A DNA stretch of 64,000 nucleotides from assembly GCA_963965975.1 (NCBI GenBank), contig OZ014411.1, positions 994,501-1,058,500 of the forward strand, read 5' to 3'. The stretch is from Xestospongia bergquistia (taxonomy: Eukaryota; Porifera; Demospongiae; Haplosclerida; Petrosiidae). Of this stretch, positions 24,330-36,791 are shown piece by piece; within the stretch, counting starts at the first letter, position 1; each line of letters starts with the position of its first letter. The translations under genes were made by a program, and so were the position numbers. The notes under the pieces were generated by a model that saw only the letters and a program-made list of their open reading frames with translations, did not search any database and was not told the DNA's origin.

Positions 24330-25479
24330 TATTATACATGTTTTAACTCTACATGGTATGAATCTCTTTCTTTCTTTAATATGACAAAGTCAAGTCATGT
24401 CGTGTGGATATGGATAGTCACTAGGGTGTGGTTTAATTTTTTTACAAACAAGCCCCCTTTAAGAAAATCCTGGCTACGGGCCTGAATGGTAATGTATTTG
24501 GTGAGGTTGTCAGAGATGTTCTTCATTGCACTATATGTTATATATATATATATATAATAATATATATGGCATTCCAAACATGAAATAATTATATTGGTGA
24601 AATGCCATTTATCTAGACATCGTCATACTCAAGCAATGCTTCATCCATCGTGATCATTAGTCAATGTACAGACAACTATCATCTCAGTACTAGTGTTGTT
24701 TAATGTCTGATCAATAGACAAGATCTATATGCTCAACTTGAACACAGAGCTATTGCTCAACAGACAAGATTATTATGCTCAACAGTAGTATCATTTCTTG
24801 TTCTCAGCAGTAGACAAAGTAATGCTCAAACAAAATTGTAGTGGTCAAATTTTACCACAACGAGCACTGCACGTCACCTGTCGCCATACGTTTTTGTACA
24901 TATTGCCGTATATTTCAGATAATAGAGAATCTTGTAGTGTTGATAACTTTGATAGTGCCTGAGGAGTGTTTAATGATATTGTGTGCAAACTCAGACTGTC
25001 ATAAAGTATTGAGTGATGCGCACTTACTTGAAACAAACTATACTATGTTTGATTTCCTCTATTTTCTAGATCTGTTGGTCAGCCTGGGTTGTGCAAACTA
25101 GTGATAGTCATATAACTGTCAATAGGATATAAATCATTATAAGATATGCATCTAAAACCTTTTGGAATTATGTTAAAATGTGACTAGCTTCCACTATTGG
25201 TGTAAGTGTTAGTGTTTTGTGTAATATGGGGTTTTGAGTTTAGGCAGTAACTATTTCTTTTTATTAATGCAAAATTACAAAACAATATTGTCCAATAGCA
25301 AACCATTCCGCAACAAGCTCTCCTTCAGGTCAAGCCCCATCACAGTTTTCTCAGCATCCAAGTGTGTCAAGGGACCATCAGAGAAGTGGACGAAGTAATA
25401 GAATTTCATCTTACACACTACTATTCAGGTTTAGCCGTCACCTAAATTATAATTGTATGAGGAGGACTGTTTGTTAACT
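24330..25479. other. Mixed repeat-derived stretch
   Basis: About 24420-24486 carries, on the minus strand, GGCCCGTAGCCAGGATTTTC followed by a G run, a signature I associate with abundant invertebrate MITE/SINE repeats. A (TA)n tract lies at 24540-24556. About 24712-24790 has degenerate repeats of AGACAAGATTATTATGCTCA. A plus-strand exon-like stretch at about 25290-25410 (Ser/Pro/Gln-rich, ATSSPSGQAPSQFSQHPSV) may belong to the HECT-like fragment that follows. Confidence 0.4.
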
Positions 25480-26373
25480 TATTGATTTCTGGACTGGCTG
25501 GAGAGAACACAAAGTGATCAACCCCATTGAGGAAGCATTTGTCAATACAATTAATCTTACTCAGTCATTTCCAAGGTAAGCACATTGTATCTTAATGCAT
25601 GGTAGTACACCTTACTATTGACCAACAAGGAGGACCCTGTTGGATGGAGAAATCTATAACACTTGCTAACCTATTTAGTGCCAAATGTCACCAAATGCTA
25701 TAAATAAGATCCCACCTCTAGACCCTTAAACCCTATAAACAAATCTGGTTAATACAAAGAAATTATTTGTGGCCTTTCTGTCCCATATGGCACTCTGTGC
25801 TTATGTAAACTGTGTCTTCATCAATTGACATGTATGCCCACTTGATTTTATTATTCCTCAAGCTGCACCATATGTACAAGAGTTACAAGTTAATGTAGTG
25901 TTATCTAAAATTGATGCTTGTCATCTTTTGTGAACTGGATCTAACTTTTCCTTAGAGCTATTCAAAGGAAAAACTTGTAGGTAAGCATTCTTCCCACTTA
26001 ATGAGCCCTTTAGCGTTAATTGACCCTTTTGCAAACAGACAACTTGATGCGAACTGCACTAACCTTTCATGAGAAGTGCAAGGTTCATCCTAATATGCTT
26101 CTGTGTAAATTGATTGTCAAGTTTGAAAATGAGGAAGGAATGGATGCCGGAGCGTTATTGTTTGAATTTTTCAAGAATATATTTAGAGAAATTAATGATG
26201 CAGTGTTTGAGGGAGAGGAGAAATGCCGTGTCTCAAAAAACGATCTTAACATGGAGCAAAACTTTAAACTTGTTGGAGCTGGTTTTCCTTGTCTTTGTTC
26301 TCCAACTTTCAATTATCTCTTTATGGGAAAAGAATCATGCATTGGAGTGCCTTCCATCATTGAAGACACTTAA
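25480..26373 (+). pseudogene. HECT-type E3 ligase-like gene fragment (G2E3-like)
   Basis: Exon-like pieces: about 25480-25575 (DFWTGWREHKVINPIEEAF, donor GTAAGC), a small piece near 25956-25980 ending in a stop, and about 26029-26373. The last contains VKFENEEGMDAGALLFEFFK, NIFREINDAVFEGEEKCRV and ClCSPTFNYLF, which matches the start of the HECT N-lobe (v.F..E.G.DaGGl..EFF). HECT ligases transfer ubiquitin through a Cys in the C-lobe; that lobe and its active Cys are not present before the frame ends in TAA. The small middle piece carries a stop and the phases do not join cleanly, so I call it a remnant. Similar HECT genes are expanded in aquatic invertebrates. Confidence 0.55.
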
Positions 26374-26500
26374 CAAATGCAGCAATTGTCGGCACTATAG
26401 ATTTGGATATTGTCCTACATGTAATACGGGTAATAATTATAGTTCCAACATTATTTTAGCCCAATAAGGCACACCAAATTATCATTATTATGTACTTATG

Positions 26501-26813
26501 GTCTACGGCTCACAGAGTCTGCTAGAAACATCAGTATGGTGAACAATGGCCAAGTTGGCACATATGCTGGTCCGGCTTCACCATTTTTCTTAATTCTCTT
26601 AATATACTTATCCCTGATCTGTTTCCATTTTCTTTTACAGTCTCTGTGATCATACACATGAATTCCTTTATAATGGCCATCTATACTGCTTACATGATTG
26701 GCCACCTCTTTGCAAACATTTTCTCTAGCACTTAGGTCTTTATAATGTTTACTGGAAGTCTGCCATAAGCAAGGAAAAGATCTAATTGTCTTGATCATTA
26801 TTTCTTTTGCCAT
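26501..26813 (-). pseudogene. MADF-domain exon, copy 1, with lost splice donor
   Basis: From ATG at 26813 the minus strand reads MAKEIMIKTIRSFPCLWQTS, SKHYKDLSARENVCKEVANH, CKRKWKQIRDKYIKRIKKNG and AYVPTWPLFTILMFLADSV. This is the MADF (Myb/SANT-like, DNA-binding) plan: paired basic helices with W at the expected places. The end of the exon aligns with the plus-strand copy at 51367-51697, but where that copy has CCGTAAGT here it is CCATAAGT, so the GT donor is gone. MADF-BESS proteins often accompany PIF/Harbinger transposases. Homology continues upstream (promoter side) and into the intron. Confidence 0.7.
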
Positions 26814-27009
26814 TTTGAAGTATACATGTGCAATGACCAATCTGATTGGCTGAACGTGAGGTACCATGCGTAAAATTAGAACTCTAGTCTATCCATGCAT
26901 TTTAAAGTGTTGCATAATGTTTAATCACATGTTTTTTACTTCACTGTATTCAGAGTCAGAATCTTCAGTCTCAGAATGATGAGAGATTACTAAGCGTGGA
27001 CATTTGTAT

Positions 27010-27430
27010 AGTCATGCCTACTGTAGCTGAGTGCATGTGTTGTTGCGAGATAGATGTTACAATCCAGGAAATGGAGCAGATTCAACCACAGATATCCTGT
27101 ATCACTGAACATGAAGGATCTGAAACTGTTTGCCTAAATGTTTGGGCACTAAATAGCAGGATATTTCAGTTATAGGCAACATTATGGTATGCATGATATT
27201 CAGGATACGAGCAAGTAGAGTTTTATTAAACTCTCTTATAGTAAGTCATTACATACAGCCAATACAGATTTATATCCTATTGACAGTTTACTAGTTGATG
27301 TTGGAGCTGGCTTGGAAGAAGAATACGTGTTGTATTGCCTAGCTGTGTTGTTAACAACATTCAGACAAAGTTTCCATCTGCTATTATGTTGGGTTCAAGT
27401 TTCACTAACTCAATGACATTAACATATAGT
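27010..27430 (+). pseudogene. P2X7 C-terminal-like zinc domain remnant
   Basis: Two exon-like pieces. One (27016-27175) has CMCCCEIDVTI, then ISCITEHEGSETVCLNVWAL. The other, from about 27294 after a TTTACTAG acceptor, has CWSWLGRRIRVVLPSCVVNN and IQTKFPS. The pattern CxCC.EI...CIT.H..F...CLN..VL followed by LGRR.RVV.P.CVV..IR..FP is the cysteine-rich domain seen at the cytosolic end of P2X7 and in many orphan invertebrate genes. No P2X channel part is present. The intervening sequence is short and the pieces are eroded (stop after FQL). Confidence 0.5.
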
Positions 27431-27494
27431 TAATGAGTATTATAATCATAATATTTATTATTTCCATAACAAAAGAAATAATAACATTATTGAA

Positions 27495-27815
27495 CTAATG
27501 TTGGAGTAGACAAATGATTTCTGTGGCTCTTGATAGCAGAAGCTTTGTCAGGTTTATCATAATACGTCGGCTCCATTGAGCTTTGTTTCTCTGGACTTGC
27601 TTCACCCACTGTTGTGGTATAGCAGGGTCCCTGGAAAATTTGAACAAGTTAACACCATCACTGTACATGTTAGAACACTCAGCTGCAAACACAATGCAGC
27701 TGAGTATTCTACACAATACACATAAAAGCCCCACCCTACTAGGAAGAACATTGCAATCGCAGAAGAAGACTTGAAAGCACTTCGAAAAGAAGCTTGCTTT
27801 TAACAGTGATAACAA
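27495..27815 (-). pseudogene. THAP-domain-like fragment
   Basis: The minus-strand frame contains CIVFAAECSNMYSDGVNLFK, FSRDPAIPQQWVKQVQRNKA and QWS. This fits the first two thirds of a THAP zinc finger (C..CSN.....G..LF.FP.DP..R..WV..V.R). The later CSxHF zinc ligands are not in frame. It converges on the P2X7-C-like remnant. THAP domains are DNA-binding modules common in P-element, Kolobok and Harbinger-type elements. Confidence 0.5.
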
Positions 27816-29439
27816 TTTCTAGAAATTATTGAAATATTTTTTGTGTGAGTTGCACATGTCAAAGATTATATTTATTCAGAGGCTATTATAACAGAGGATT
27901 TGGTCAAACTTTTGCAAAAGTTGGGGTGCCTTGAGAGATCCTAATGAATCAAAGACGCTGATGGTCTTCAAACTAAACTGATGAGAAAATGTGCTTGCAT
28001 GACAGTCATATATTCATAAAAAACTGCCCCTCATCTGTTGCGAAGTTTGTGTTGGTCTACTGAGGCCTCTTGTAGTTTCTGGCCCTTTCAACAATATCAT
28101 TTAACAATCTAATCTGGGCAGTTTAATTCCTTTGCATGAAGCAAACGAGTCCATTATGAGCAATTAATATTTGCATTATTTACATTGTTAAGTGTCTAGT
28201 TAGCTTGGAAAATGATAGTAAAAAGAAATAAGTATAAATTTCATCTCCTAACACTATGATATCACAATGTCATTTACTACAATAAGATGCGATAGATATA
28301 AACATGTACATGTTTATTTCAATTTAAACAATAACTGAATGCCACAACATTTACAGTAAAACTCAGGAGACACCACTGACAATTCGAGATTTGAAGTATG
28401 GAAAATGTGCCAACTGACAGGCTCACATTGTCTGTATGTCCCGTAATTCACACTTGTGTATTTTGCTCACAATATTGCAGTAAAGGAGTACAGAGAAACT
28501 CAGAAGTATAGCTATAGCAACAAATAGATGTTTACTTAGATCCTCAAAGAGTGCAGCTGAATGAGGGAGCTACTCACCGTCTGCTTATCCCAATGCTGGA
28601 TCACATTTTAAGAATATAAATGCTACAAGAGTAGCATTTAGCAGCAATGAGAGGAAATATTTCTTCATTAGAAAGGAAACTTAATGAGTTGACTGATGAG
28701 CAAAAGAGTTACCAGATCTAATAAAAGATAGGCTGTGCGTATTTAACTTGTATATACTTGTAGACAGCACTAAGAATTAGAATAGCCAAGATATTTTGCA
28801 GCTCCCAACAAGAGAAATAAGTAAAGAATCAATGGATGTATACATAAAGTGAAAAAAATATATAACATATTATTTTTTTACTTGTAAAGTAGGTTCTAAA
28901 ATACCAAGTGTAAAAATCTGAAAGTTACTGAAGCTCTTAAAGAATGCAAAAGTTTACATTCTACTTTCAAATCAGAGGAAACAAGGGTCAGTGATATGTG
29001 TTAATTATGCTTAAAATTTGTGCTAATGATTTAACAAGCCTGGAACAAGTCTTTTGTATGTTAATGATGTATAAAGATGTGATAATAAAGCACAGTTGGT
29101 ACTAACAACTGTAGTATTGTAAATTGAATTTCTTTATGGAATTATTTTAGTTTCTTGGGAAACATGGACATGTAAAGGTTGCCAAAATGAAAACAGAAAA
29201 AGTTACTGATGCTATGATGACATATGTACAAATGTTATGTTGCCTTATTAGTAACTTTGTGATTCAACTTGTTAATTTACATTGTATTAATTATTTATAT
29301 ATAGCATAATTTGATAAGAGGGTTAAAGGCTAAAAACCTCATGAATGCCATTCTTTTTTTAATATTGGATAATAGTGTAAAAGAAGACAAAAGTCACCAA
29401 TATGAATTTGGGGACAAACAGACTTTTGGGAACTCCTTC
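27816..29439. other. No gene recognised
   Basis: A segment at about 28045-28110 (TTTCTGGCCCTTTCAACAAT and flanks) recurs with divergence at about 32462-32525. Short charged plus-strand frames near 28640-28710 and 28910-28980 lack boundaries and recognisable motifs. Confidence 0.4.
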
Positions 29440-29500
29440 CCTATTATACACAATTAGCACTGAAGCACATTTTAATTATATTCATTACTTGTTCACGTGA

Positions 29501-30857
29501 ATGTCATGCGAACACACCATGTTTTCTCACGTGTTTGTGATCATGCCAACTAAAAAGAGATTGAGAGCGCGAACAAAGGAGGTTGTTGTGAATGTCTATG
29601 AATATTTTGAGGAACTTGGCAGGCATAAACAGACTGAAGGATCTCTGAAACGAACCTCTGATGCTACAAAACTTTCACGTACCAGCATCAAGAGGATACG
29701 GAAGGAGAAACTTAGCACAGGGGGAGCTGCCTTTTCAACTCCAACAAAGAGGTACAGATTCTCCAAATGCCTGTTACTTGATGATTTTGATTGTGAAGCC
29801 ATCAGACGAAAAATATACCACCTCTATCGGTGCAAAGAGCATGTGACACTATCCAAGTTGTTTGTTGTGTTGAAAGAGGATAACCTCTTTCACGGTCAGA
29901 GGTCAACCCTCCATACCTTGCTAAGGGAAATGGGTTTCAGGTGAGTCACCATAACTTTTCTTATGATGTCCATTAATATTGCACTTTATAGACATAAGAG
30001 AGAGGATGACAGATGCCACTACTATGAACAACCATGCATTGTGGAACAGAGGCACTATTACCATTGTCGAGTGATGATGAACTGCCAAGAGAATAGGCCA
30101 GTTGTTTACCTTGATGAAACCTGGGCCAATGCTCATGATGGTGTAAGGATGGTGCTTGGGTGGAGAGGGATGATGTGACTGGTGGAACCCTTGGTGGTAT
30201 CAAAAGGCCTCCTGGGAAGGGTGCACGGCTGATTATTCTTGGAGCTGGTGGCGAGAATGGTTGGATTCCCGATACCACTCTCATATTCAGATCCCAAAAA
30301 AATACTGGTGATTACTATGATGAGATGACTGCTGATCATTTTGAGGAGTGGTTTGGTTCCCAACTTCTCACAAATGTACCACCTAACAGTCTTATTGTCA
30401 TGGATAATGCATCATATCATAGCCGTCGTAGTGACCCTGTTCCAGTCAAAAGTTGGACAAAGCAAATAATGCAAGATTGGCTTCAGGCAAAGGGAGTTGA
30501 ATTCCCAATAAATGCCTTGAAAACTGAATTGTATAGCATCATACAAAGATTGAAACCTACCCCTCGCTATGTTGTCAAGATAGCCTTTGTATTTATTGAT
30601 ATGTACATCAAACATGGCATGAGGTGGTCCAGCTCCCTGTTGCTCAATGCACTCTTAATCCTATTGAGTTGGCATGGACACATGTTAAAGGTCACATCAA
30701 GGCCAACACTCGTGCATTTAATCTCCATGAGGTTGAGAAGCTGGCATGGGAGGGTTTTGATACTCTGACACCTGACCATTGGAAGAGCATCATTCAACAT
30801 ATAAGATCCACTTTGAAGACCACTATTGATCTAATGATGGCCTCTATGAATAGTTAG
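29501..30857 (+). pseudogene. IS630/Tc1-like DDE transposase, copy 1, frame-broken
   Basis: Exon 1 (ending 29940) holds a basic helix-turn-helix region (MPTKKRLRARTKEVVVNVYE, then ATKLSRTSIKRIRKEKL) and TLHTLLREMGF. A 51-bp GTGAGT...ATAG intron leads to exon 2 from 29992: HKREDDRCHYYEQP, then PVVYLDETWANAHDG (first catalytic D), a frame change near 30140, LIVMDNASYHSRRS (second D), a frame change near 30610, and CTLNPIELAWTHVKGHIKAN (E). This is the DDE_3 plan of IS630-Tc1-mariner relatives with the long-insert spacing seen in invertebrates. The true start is probably the ATG of MPTKK near 29543. A truncated copy lies at 35575-36168 and a shared 3' module at 31027-31312. Confidence 0.8.
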
Positions 30858-31026
30858 TGGATGAGTTCATCATTTGAGTTGGAGGTGAATCGGATGAGTC
30901 TGATGATTCGGATCAATCTGATAGTTCTGATGATGATTAGGTCTAGACATTCTCAGTCTTCCTTCTTTGTCGAAAGGTTTTTTCAAAACCATGGTGGCTT
31001 TATAGCTGCCTCAAATCACAAAGACG

Positions 31027-31312
31027 ATACCTGGTGATTATTTTAATAATAATTGTTATAACATACCATTTGCTCATATAATTAGAATTGTAATTTTGAA
31101 TTGCCACGTGACAAATGGCTGACTTCTCAAAGCGAAAATTGTTTTTTATTAAACCATCGAAGGTGTGCAATTTGAAGTATGTGAAAGGTATGCCATTGAA
31201 AATGCATGGAGTTTTCTAGTTTGGTACTTTCTCGTAGTACTAGAGAGCCAAATTTTATATATAAAATGCGCATTTGCAAGCTAAATCGATTGTGCAAGTT
31301 TCATGTTGATAT
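31027..31312. repeat. 3' module of the IS630-like family, copy 1
   Basis: A stretch of about 280 bp (GGTGATTATTTTAATAATAA through AATGCGCATTTGCAAGCTAA) lies about 170 bp after the transposase remnant. It recurs at 36169-36443, directly after the truncated transposase, and alone at 44096-44330. It is probably the right end of the transposon. Confidence 0.7.
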
Positions 31313-33139
31313 TACATAAAACGGCAAAGTTATTCACATATCTGGGTGGCTCTTTACAGCCTATAGTATATAAGTGTCTGTCACTGGTATGACTGTTCTT
31401 GTGCAGATGGTGAAAATCAAGAAAAAAATCTTGGTGAATTGAGTGAGATTTTAATAAACTGGCACACAACGTATCATTACACAATGATTGTGATCTTTCT
31501 GGCAATTTAGGAATCTTCTAGACATACAGTGGTGTCAGAACAGATAGACAAGGTTTGAGCACCTCCTCCCCCTGTAAGTCAATACTGCAGACATAGTATT
31601 GCTTGCATTTCTGCAATGAGTAATATCTACAACATGTGCAAACACATGACCATACAATTACATTGTACGTTGTTACTGTGTTTAATTCTGCAGCAAACCA
31701 GCAACTGTATGGTTGAAGGCTGTCTAAATGATGGGCAAACAAGGAGGTGGGTGAGGAAAAATATAATTCTGTGTTCGGACCATTTTTTCAACTTTCAGTA
31801 AGCACAATTATAGCTATATGTCACTGTTGCATATATATATTCCCATTTGCAAAGAGTTCAGAAGGAGGGAAGAGGTGGAGGGAGAGGTATTGACAGACTC
31901 TTATGCAAAGGCCAGAAGGGCATACGGCAGTTAGTCTTCCTATATCATGCTGCTGGTCTGGGTTAAACATACATAATATAGAGTACAATAACTCTCATAA
32001 TATATGTGTTCTAGTTATTAAAACAGAAAAAAACAGTGCAGTAGCCAAAAATATCAGACAAAAACTAGTAGATCTAGTTATGGAAAAAAAATTGTAAGCA
32101 GAAACATAATATATAAGTCGGCAGCAATGTTACTTCCTTCTACATTAGGTACCAGAGCATGAAATAGTTTACAACATCAATGTTAACGGAGATTACATAC
32201 ATCATATTCACTTTGACTTTCTTTTTATTTAGTGTTCATACTTCGGATACTTCCTACACTAACTGAGATATTGGAGGCAACTGAATGGATTCCTGGTGAG
32301 TTCTTGAGCACTAGCTTGTTAAGCGTTGTTTCCTCCTGTCACACCAGATCAGGTAGTAGAGGAGATCTGCTACCCTCTCCTCCGGTAGACCAGGGTTGAA
32401 AAGAGCACCAACTAACAATGGTACTTTATTAGAGGGATTAAAGTGGTTGAGATGAGACGTTGTTCTGGTCTGTTGAGACCTGTCGTAGTTTCTGGCCTTT
32501 TCAACAACATTCAGCAGTCTAAAAAGGGGATGTTTAAAATTTCAGATCAACTCCTCAATGGGACTGAATCACGTCACATACTGTGGGCACTTTGACAAGG
32601 TGGCTGAAAAGGGTGCTGCTTACAGGAAGAATAATGAGATGTATAACTATCTCTAACTAGCAGGTTCTGCAACTGCAATCCCTTGACTACTTGATGAAAG
32701 TGTGCAATGGCTGCATTTGCAGTGCGACTGTCACAATGACGTTGAACAATATTACCAATTCCATTTTTGTGATAAGTACGCAGACAAGGTAGGACACCTC
32801 CAGTAGATTGGGGTTGAAAACAGCATCAACTAACAATGGTACTTCATTAGAGGGAATTTAAGCAGTTGAGACATAAAGGTAGCCGAGGAACTCCCAACAA
32901 TAGGACCGGCACTGTTGGCAACGACGACGTACTGAGCAGTATTGCTAACAATGGTGTTAGTACCAGCAACACTGTTACTGGTTTGACCGGTAGCACTACC
33001 ACTGTAGCTACTGTGAGCGGTAGCAATGCTAACACTGCAAAAGAACTGGATCGATAAATATGCTGACTGTTAAAGAGGCTAAGCTGCCTTGATTGAATCA
33101 TCTTCAAAGAAATCACCTTGCCTGGATCTTACAAGGCAT
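31313..33139. other. Repeat-derived stretch with a THAP-tail-like piece
   Basis: At about 31690-31799 the plus strand reads CMVEGCLNDGQTRRWVRKN, then IILCSDHFFNFQ, and meets a splice-like boundary; CSDHF resembles the end of a THAP finger. Segments at about 32375-32460 and 32800-32880 (ACTAACAATGGTACTTTATT) are diverged direct repeats. Around 32890-33057 is a Ser/Thr/Asn-rich open stretch with no known domain. Confidence 0.35.
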
Positions 33140-35362
33140 GACAGTCAGTGCATCCATTCCTGTAGTTGTGGGACTGGATAGCCTGCCTCCGCCTAGTGAG
33201 TTTAAGTGTAACCATGGAATGGAGGTTGTTCAGAGCGTTGGCCTTGTAAAGACATTGTGACAGAAGTCAGGATGGGGATAAGTAATCTGGTTCATGCTGG
33301 CAGGAACACTTTCTTTCAACTCAACAATCTTGGCAAGAAAGTATTCCAATCATTACAACTTTCTTTTCTAGGCCTTTTTATTTTTTATTTACTTTTTTAT
33401 TTCCATAAAACTAAGTTACTTTTAATGATAATGACAAAAAATGATGAAATGGTTTCTTCTTTAACATTTGTGACTTCCAAAGATAACAATAGAAACAAAA
33501 TTAGTTACATTCCAAATTTAAGTTGCTGCACATTAGCAAGCTTCACGCAAGTTTGCAACATTAATTAAATTAATTAATTAATTCAAGGTGCATTTGAAAT
33601 TTTACACATGCTCAGTTTCTTGTCACTTTCATGATGGCTGAGAAAAGAGACATTAAAGAAATTGTTGAGCCCTTCATTGATGGGAAGTGGTTGATTGAAA
33701 AGTTATGGTAGACAAAAGTTTAAAAATTCATTTCTTTCACATGTAATTCTGTGTTTAAAAGTTACAAAATCTAAAGAAAGTAAAAAATTTGCATAGTTTG
33801 GATTAGTACTGAGCTATGGTATCGCACAGCATACATTATAAATGCTGTTGCTAAATGTCAGCAACACTTCAATAAAAAAGTTGAATGAAAAACAACATGG
33901 CTTTAAGAATTTCACAAAACCAATAGATACATAACAGAATGCACAACAGGTATTCTTGTACAACAGAATGCATAATAGGTATTCTTTAGCCAGCTCAGCC
34001 TACAGGTAGAATGCTACAAAGAATCTATTGGCCTAAACTGAGTGCTCTGGTGAGAGTTAGAAGCATCAAAGACACACATCACAGCAAACAATGGGCAATA
34101 GTATTGACAGTTAAAATATCGTGATATTTATGTTGCTATCACGATTCAACAATTGTTTCTAAGCCAGTGCTTAAAACACAAAGATCTAAGAAAAGTTAAA
34201 AATTTGCAAGTTTGGACAAGTAATGTCATGTTGTTAGGAGCAGCACACATTAAAATAAAAGGGAAAGCTTCTCAATCTTTATTAGTATTACTCCAGCAAA
34301 TATAAAAAGATATCACAGTGGAAGTGCATAGGCGGCCTATCACAGTCAGGGCTGTCAGTGTGTCCATCCCATAGCTGAGGTACTGGATAGCATGCCTCCA
34401 CCTAGTGAGTTTGACCACAATAATGGAATGGAGGCTGTTCGCCAATGTACAGATGTGGGGTGTTGGCCTCCTCAACTTGTTGTGGGACAAGCAAAGATGG
34501 AGGTGAGTGCTCTGGTTCACTCTGCTGGGAATATTTTAATTCAACTCAACAAATCCAGCAAGCATTGTGCTTCACATCGGTCTGCCTTTGTGGACATTCC
34601 GAGTCACAGTGGCTGACAAAAGCGCCAATGTGGTCACCCAAAACATTAAAAATTTCCTTCTTTTGCGTGTATTTTGCTGTTTAAAAATTAAAAATTAAAA
34701 ATCTAAGAAAACTTCACAATCTTTATTAGTATTGCTGTAGTAAATATAAAAATATGACAGTGACAGTGCGTAGGCGACTTATCACAGTCTGGGCAAAGCA
34801 ACCCATCATGATTTTTCACTTTTTGCTTTGTGTAAGAGTGTAAGGCATTTTGTCTGCTGATACCATGCTACTGCTCTAGGGATATATATATATATATATA
34901 AATAGTATGAAATAAGTGTAATAAATCTGGATTATTCTAGATACTGCATCGAAAAAAACCAAGAGCATCCAGCTACAGTAAAAAAGCACATTACAATAGA
35001 AAATTAAGCTGAAACATTACATATAAGTTATACACCTATGTCAAATTTAAGTACTAGGACATAAAACTGTATATATTATTAAAGGCAGCAATAATCTTAT
35101 CAATCACTATTTTTTCTTTTTATTAATTTGCTTTTTTATTGACATATAACTTTAGAGAACAACAGAAGTAGAATCAGTGATATTTTAAAGTATGTTGTTG
35201 CACATCAGCAATCCCCACCTACATTTGCAGCATTAGTTAAATAAATTAATTAATTCAAGGTGAATTTTACGTTTTACACCCGATAAGTTTCTTGCTACTT
35301 TCGTGATGGCTAAGACTGGAGACATTACAAAATTGTTAAGTCCTTCATTGATGGGGAGTGTT
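33140..35362. repeat. Local segmental duplication, diverged
   Basis: 33140-33330 resembles 34355-34550 (shared TACTGGATAGC...GCCTCC and GAATGGAGG blocks). 33521-33700 resembles 35202-35362 (shared TTAATTAATTCAAGGTG, TTTCATGATGGCT and CCTTCATTGATGGG). Both copies keep a coding-like plus-strand stretch: SMPPPSEFDHNNGMEAV and VSALVHSAGNILIQLN in one, MGISNLVHAGRNTFFQLN in the other. I do not recognise the family. (TA)n lies near 34881. Confidence 0.6.
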
Positions 35363-35574
35363 TGATTGTATTGCGTTCATGTATGTACTATAGTATGTCT
35401 GAGTTGAGAAGAGCCCTCTATTGAAAAGAGGTGATATATATTCATGGGATGTAAGATGAGGTATTTCCTTTCCCGTTAAATATAATTAGTGCTGAAGCAC
35501 ACTTTAATTATATTTATTATTTGTTAATGTGAATGTCATGTGAACACACCATATTTTCTCTCACGCTTGTGAAC

Positions 35575-36168
35575 ATGCCAAGGGGAAGAGACTAAGATCA
35601 CAAACAAAGGAGGTTGTTGTGAATGTCTATAACTATTTTGAGGAACTTGGTAGGTGTGAGTGGACTGAAGGATCTCTGAAACGAACCTCTAATGCCACAA
35701 GATTTTCACATACCATGTTACGGAAGGAGAAACTTGGCACAGGTTGAGCTGCCTTTTCAACTTCAACAAAGAGGTACAGAGTCTCCAGATGCCTGGTAGT
35801 TGATGATTTTGATCGTGAAGCCATCAGACAAAAAATATACCACCTCTATCAGGCCAAAGATCACTTGATACTGTCCAAGTTGCTTGTTGTCTTAAAAGAG
35901 GATAACCTCTTACACTGTCAGAATTCAACCCTCCACATCATGCTAAGGGAAATGGATTTCAAGTGAGTCACCATAACTTTTCTTATGATGCCCATTAATA
36001 TTGCACTTTATAGACATAAGAGAGTGGATGACAGACACCACTACTAACAACCTCGTATTATTGAACAGATGCACTTATTACCCACGTCGAATGATGAAGA
36101 ACCGCCAAGAGCATAGGCCAGTTGTTTACCTTGATGAAACCTGGATCAATGCTCATGATGGTAAGGAT
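35575..36168 (+). pseudogene. IS630-like transposase, copy 2, C-terminal half deleted
   Basis: It is colinear with copy 1 from the 5' flank (about 35468) through the helix-turn-helix part, the same 51-bp intron (GTGAGTCACC...TTTATAG) and the first catalytic block (PVVYLDETWINAHDG). Right after GATGGTAAGGATTG the coding sequence stops matching and the 3' module begins. The second Asp and the Glu are therefore absent. Several frame breaks lie in exon 1. This is an internally deleted, non-autonomous derivative. Confidence 0.75.
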
Positions 36169-36443
36169 TGTACAATACCTGGCTATTATTTTAATAATAT
36201 TTGTTATAATAGAACATGTGTTCATATAATTATAACTGTAATTTTTGACTTGCCAGGGGACAAATGGCTGACTTGTCAAGGCAAAAATTGTTGTTTAAAT
36301 CCTCGAAGGTGCGCAATTTGAAGTATGTCAAAGGTATGGAGGTTTACAGTTTGCTACTTTCTTGTAGCACTAGAGAACCAATATATTTATATATAAAATG
36401 CGTGCTTCCAAGCTGAATCGATTGGTCCAAGTCCCATTGTTTG
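36169..36443. repeat. 3' module of the IS630-like family, copy 2
   Basis: It is homologous to 31027-31312 and fused directly to the truncated transposase. It contains CGAAGGTGCGCAATTTGAAG and AAAATGCGTGCTTCCAAGCT, which match copy 1. Confidence 0.7.
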
Positions 36444-36791
36444 TGCTCAATATTCAATTTGATTTGATATTTGTTGTGTTGATTGTATATTACTAATTAT
36501 CACCTTTTTGATCATCATATTGTGGTTTAGACCTGTTAAAAACTAGTTTTTTTGGTGTTTAGCTCATGTGCTTTGTGTTCTAGAACATTCTATACTGTTT
36601 TATATATAAGTTGTCATGAGTTTTGAGTAGTATGTGTTCTCGTGTTTTTGTTTAAAAGAAAGAAAGTTTTGTTATAATCCGAGAATAGCTAAGTCTGTAC
36701 ATTAAATGGTCCACCGAACCGGATCTACTTATCCTGTCTCCGCTGTTCTTGGTACTATTTCACTGTTTATACTTGACCTGTACTATCAACT

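Noticed and set aside
30160-30363. Minus-strand frames across the IS630-like copy
   Set aside because: They are shadows of the plus-strand transposase, which has clear DDE motifs.
32847-33116. Hydrophobic Val/Leu-rich minus-strand frame
   Set aside because: It is the antisense of a Ser/Thr/Asn-rich plus-strand stretch; the apparent membrane protein is an artefact of strand choice.
36480-36790. Full 5' LTR of a retroelement
   Set aside because: TATATAAG and a primer-site-like block are suggestive, but I could not find a second LTR or fixed ends, so I only mention it under the small frame at 36792.
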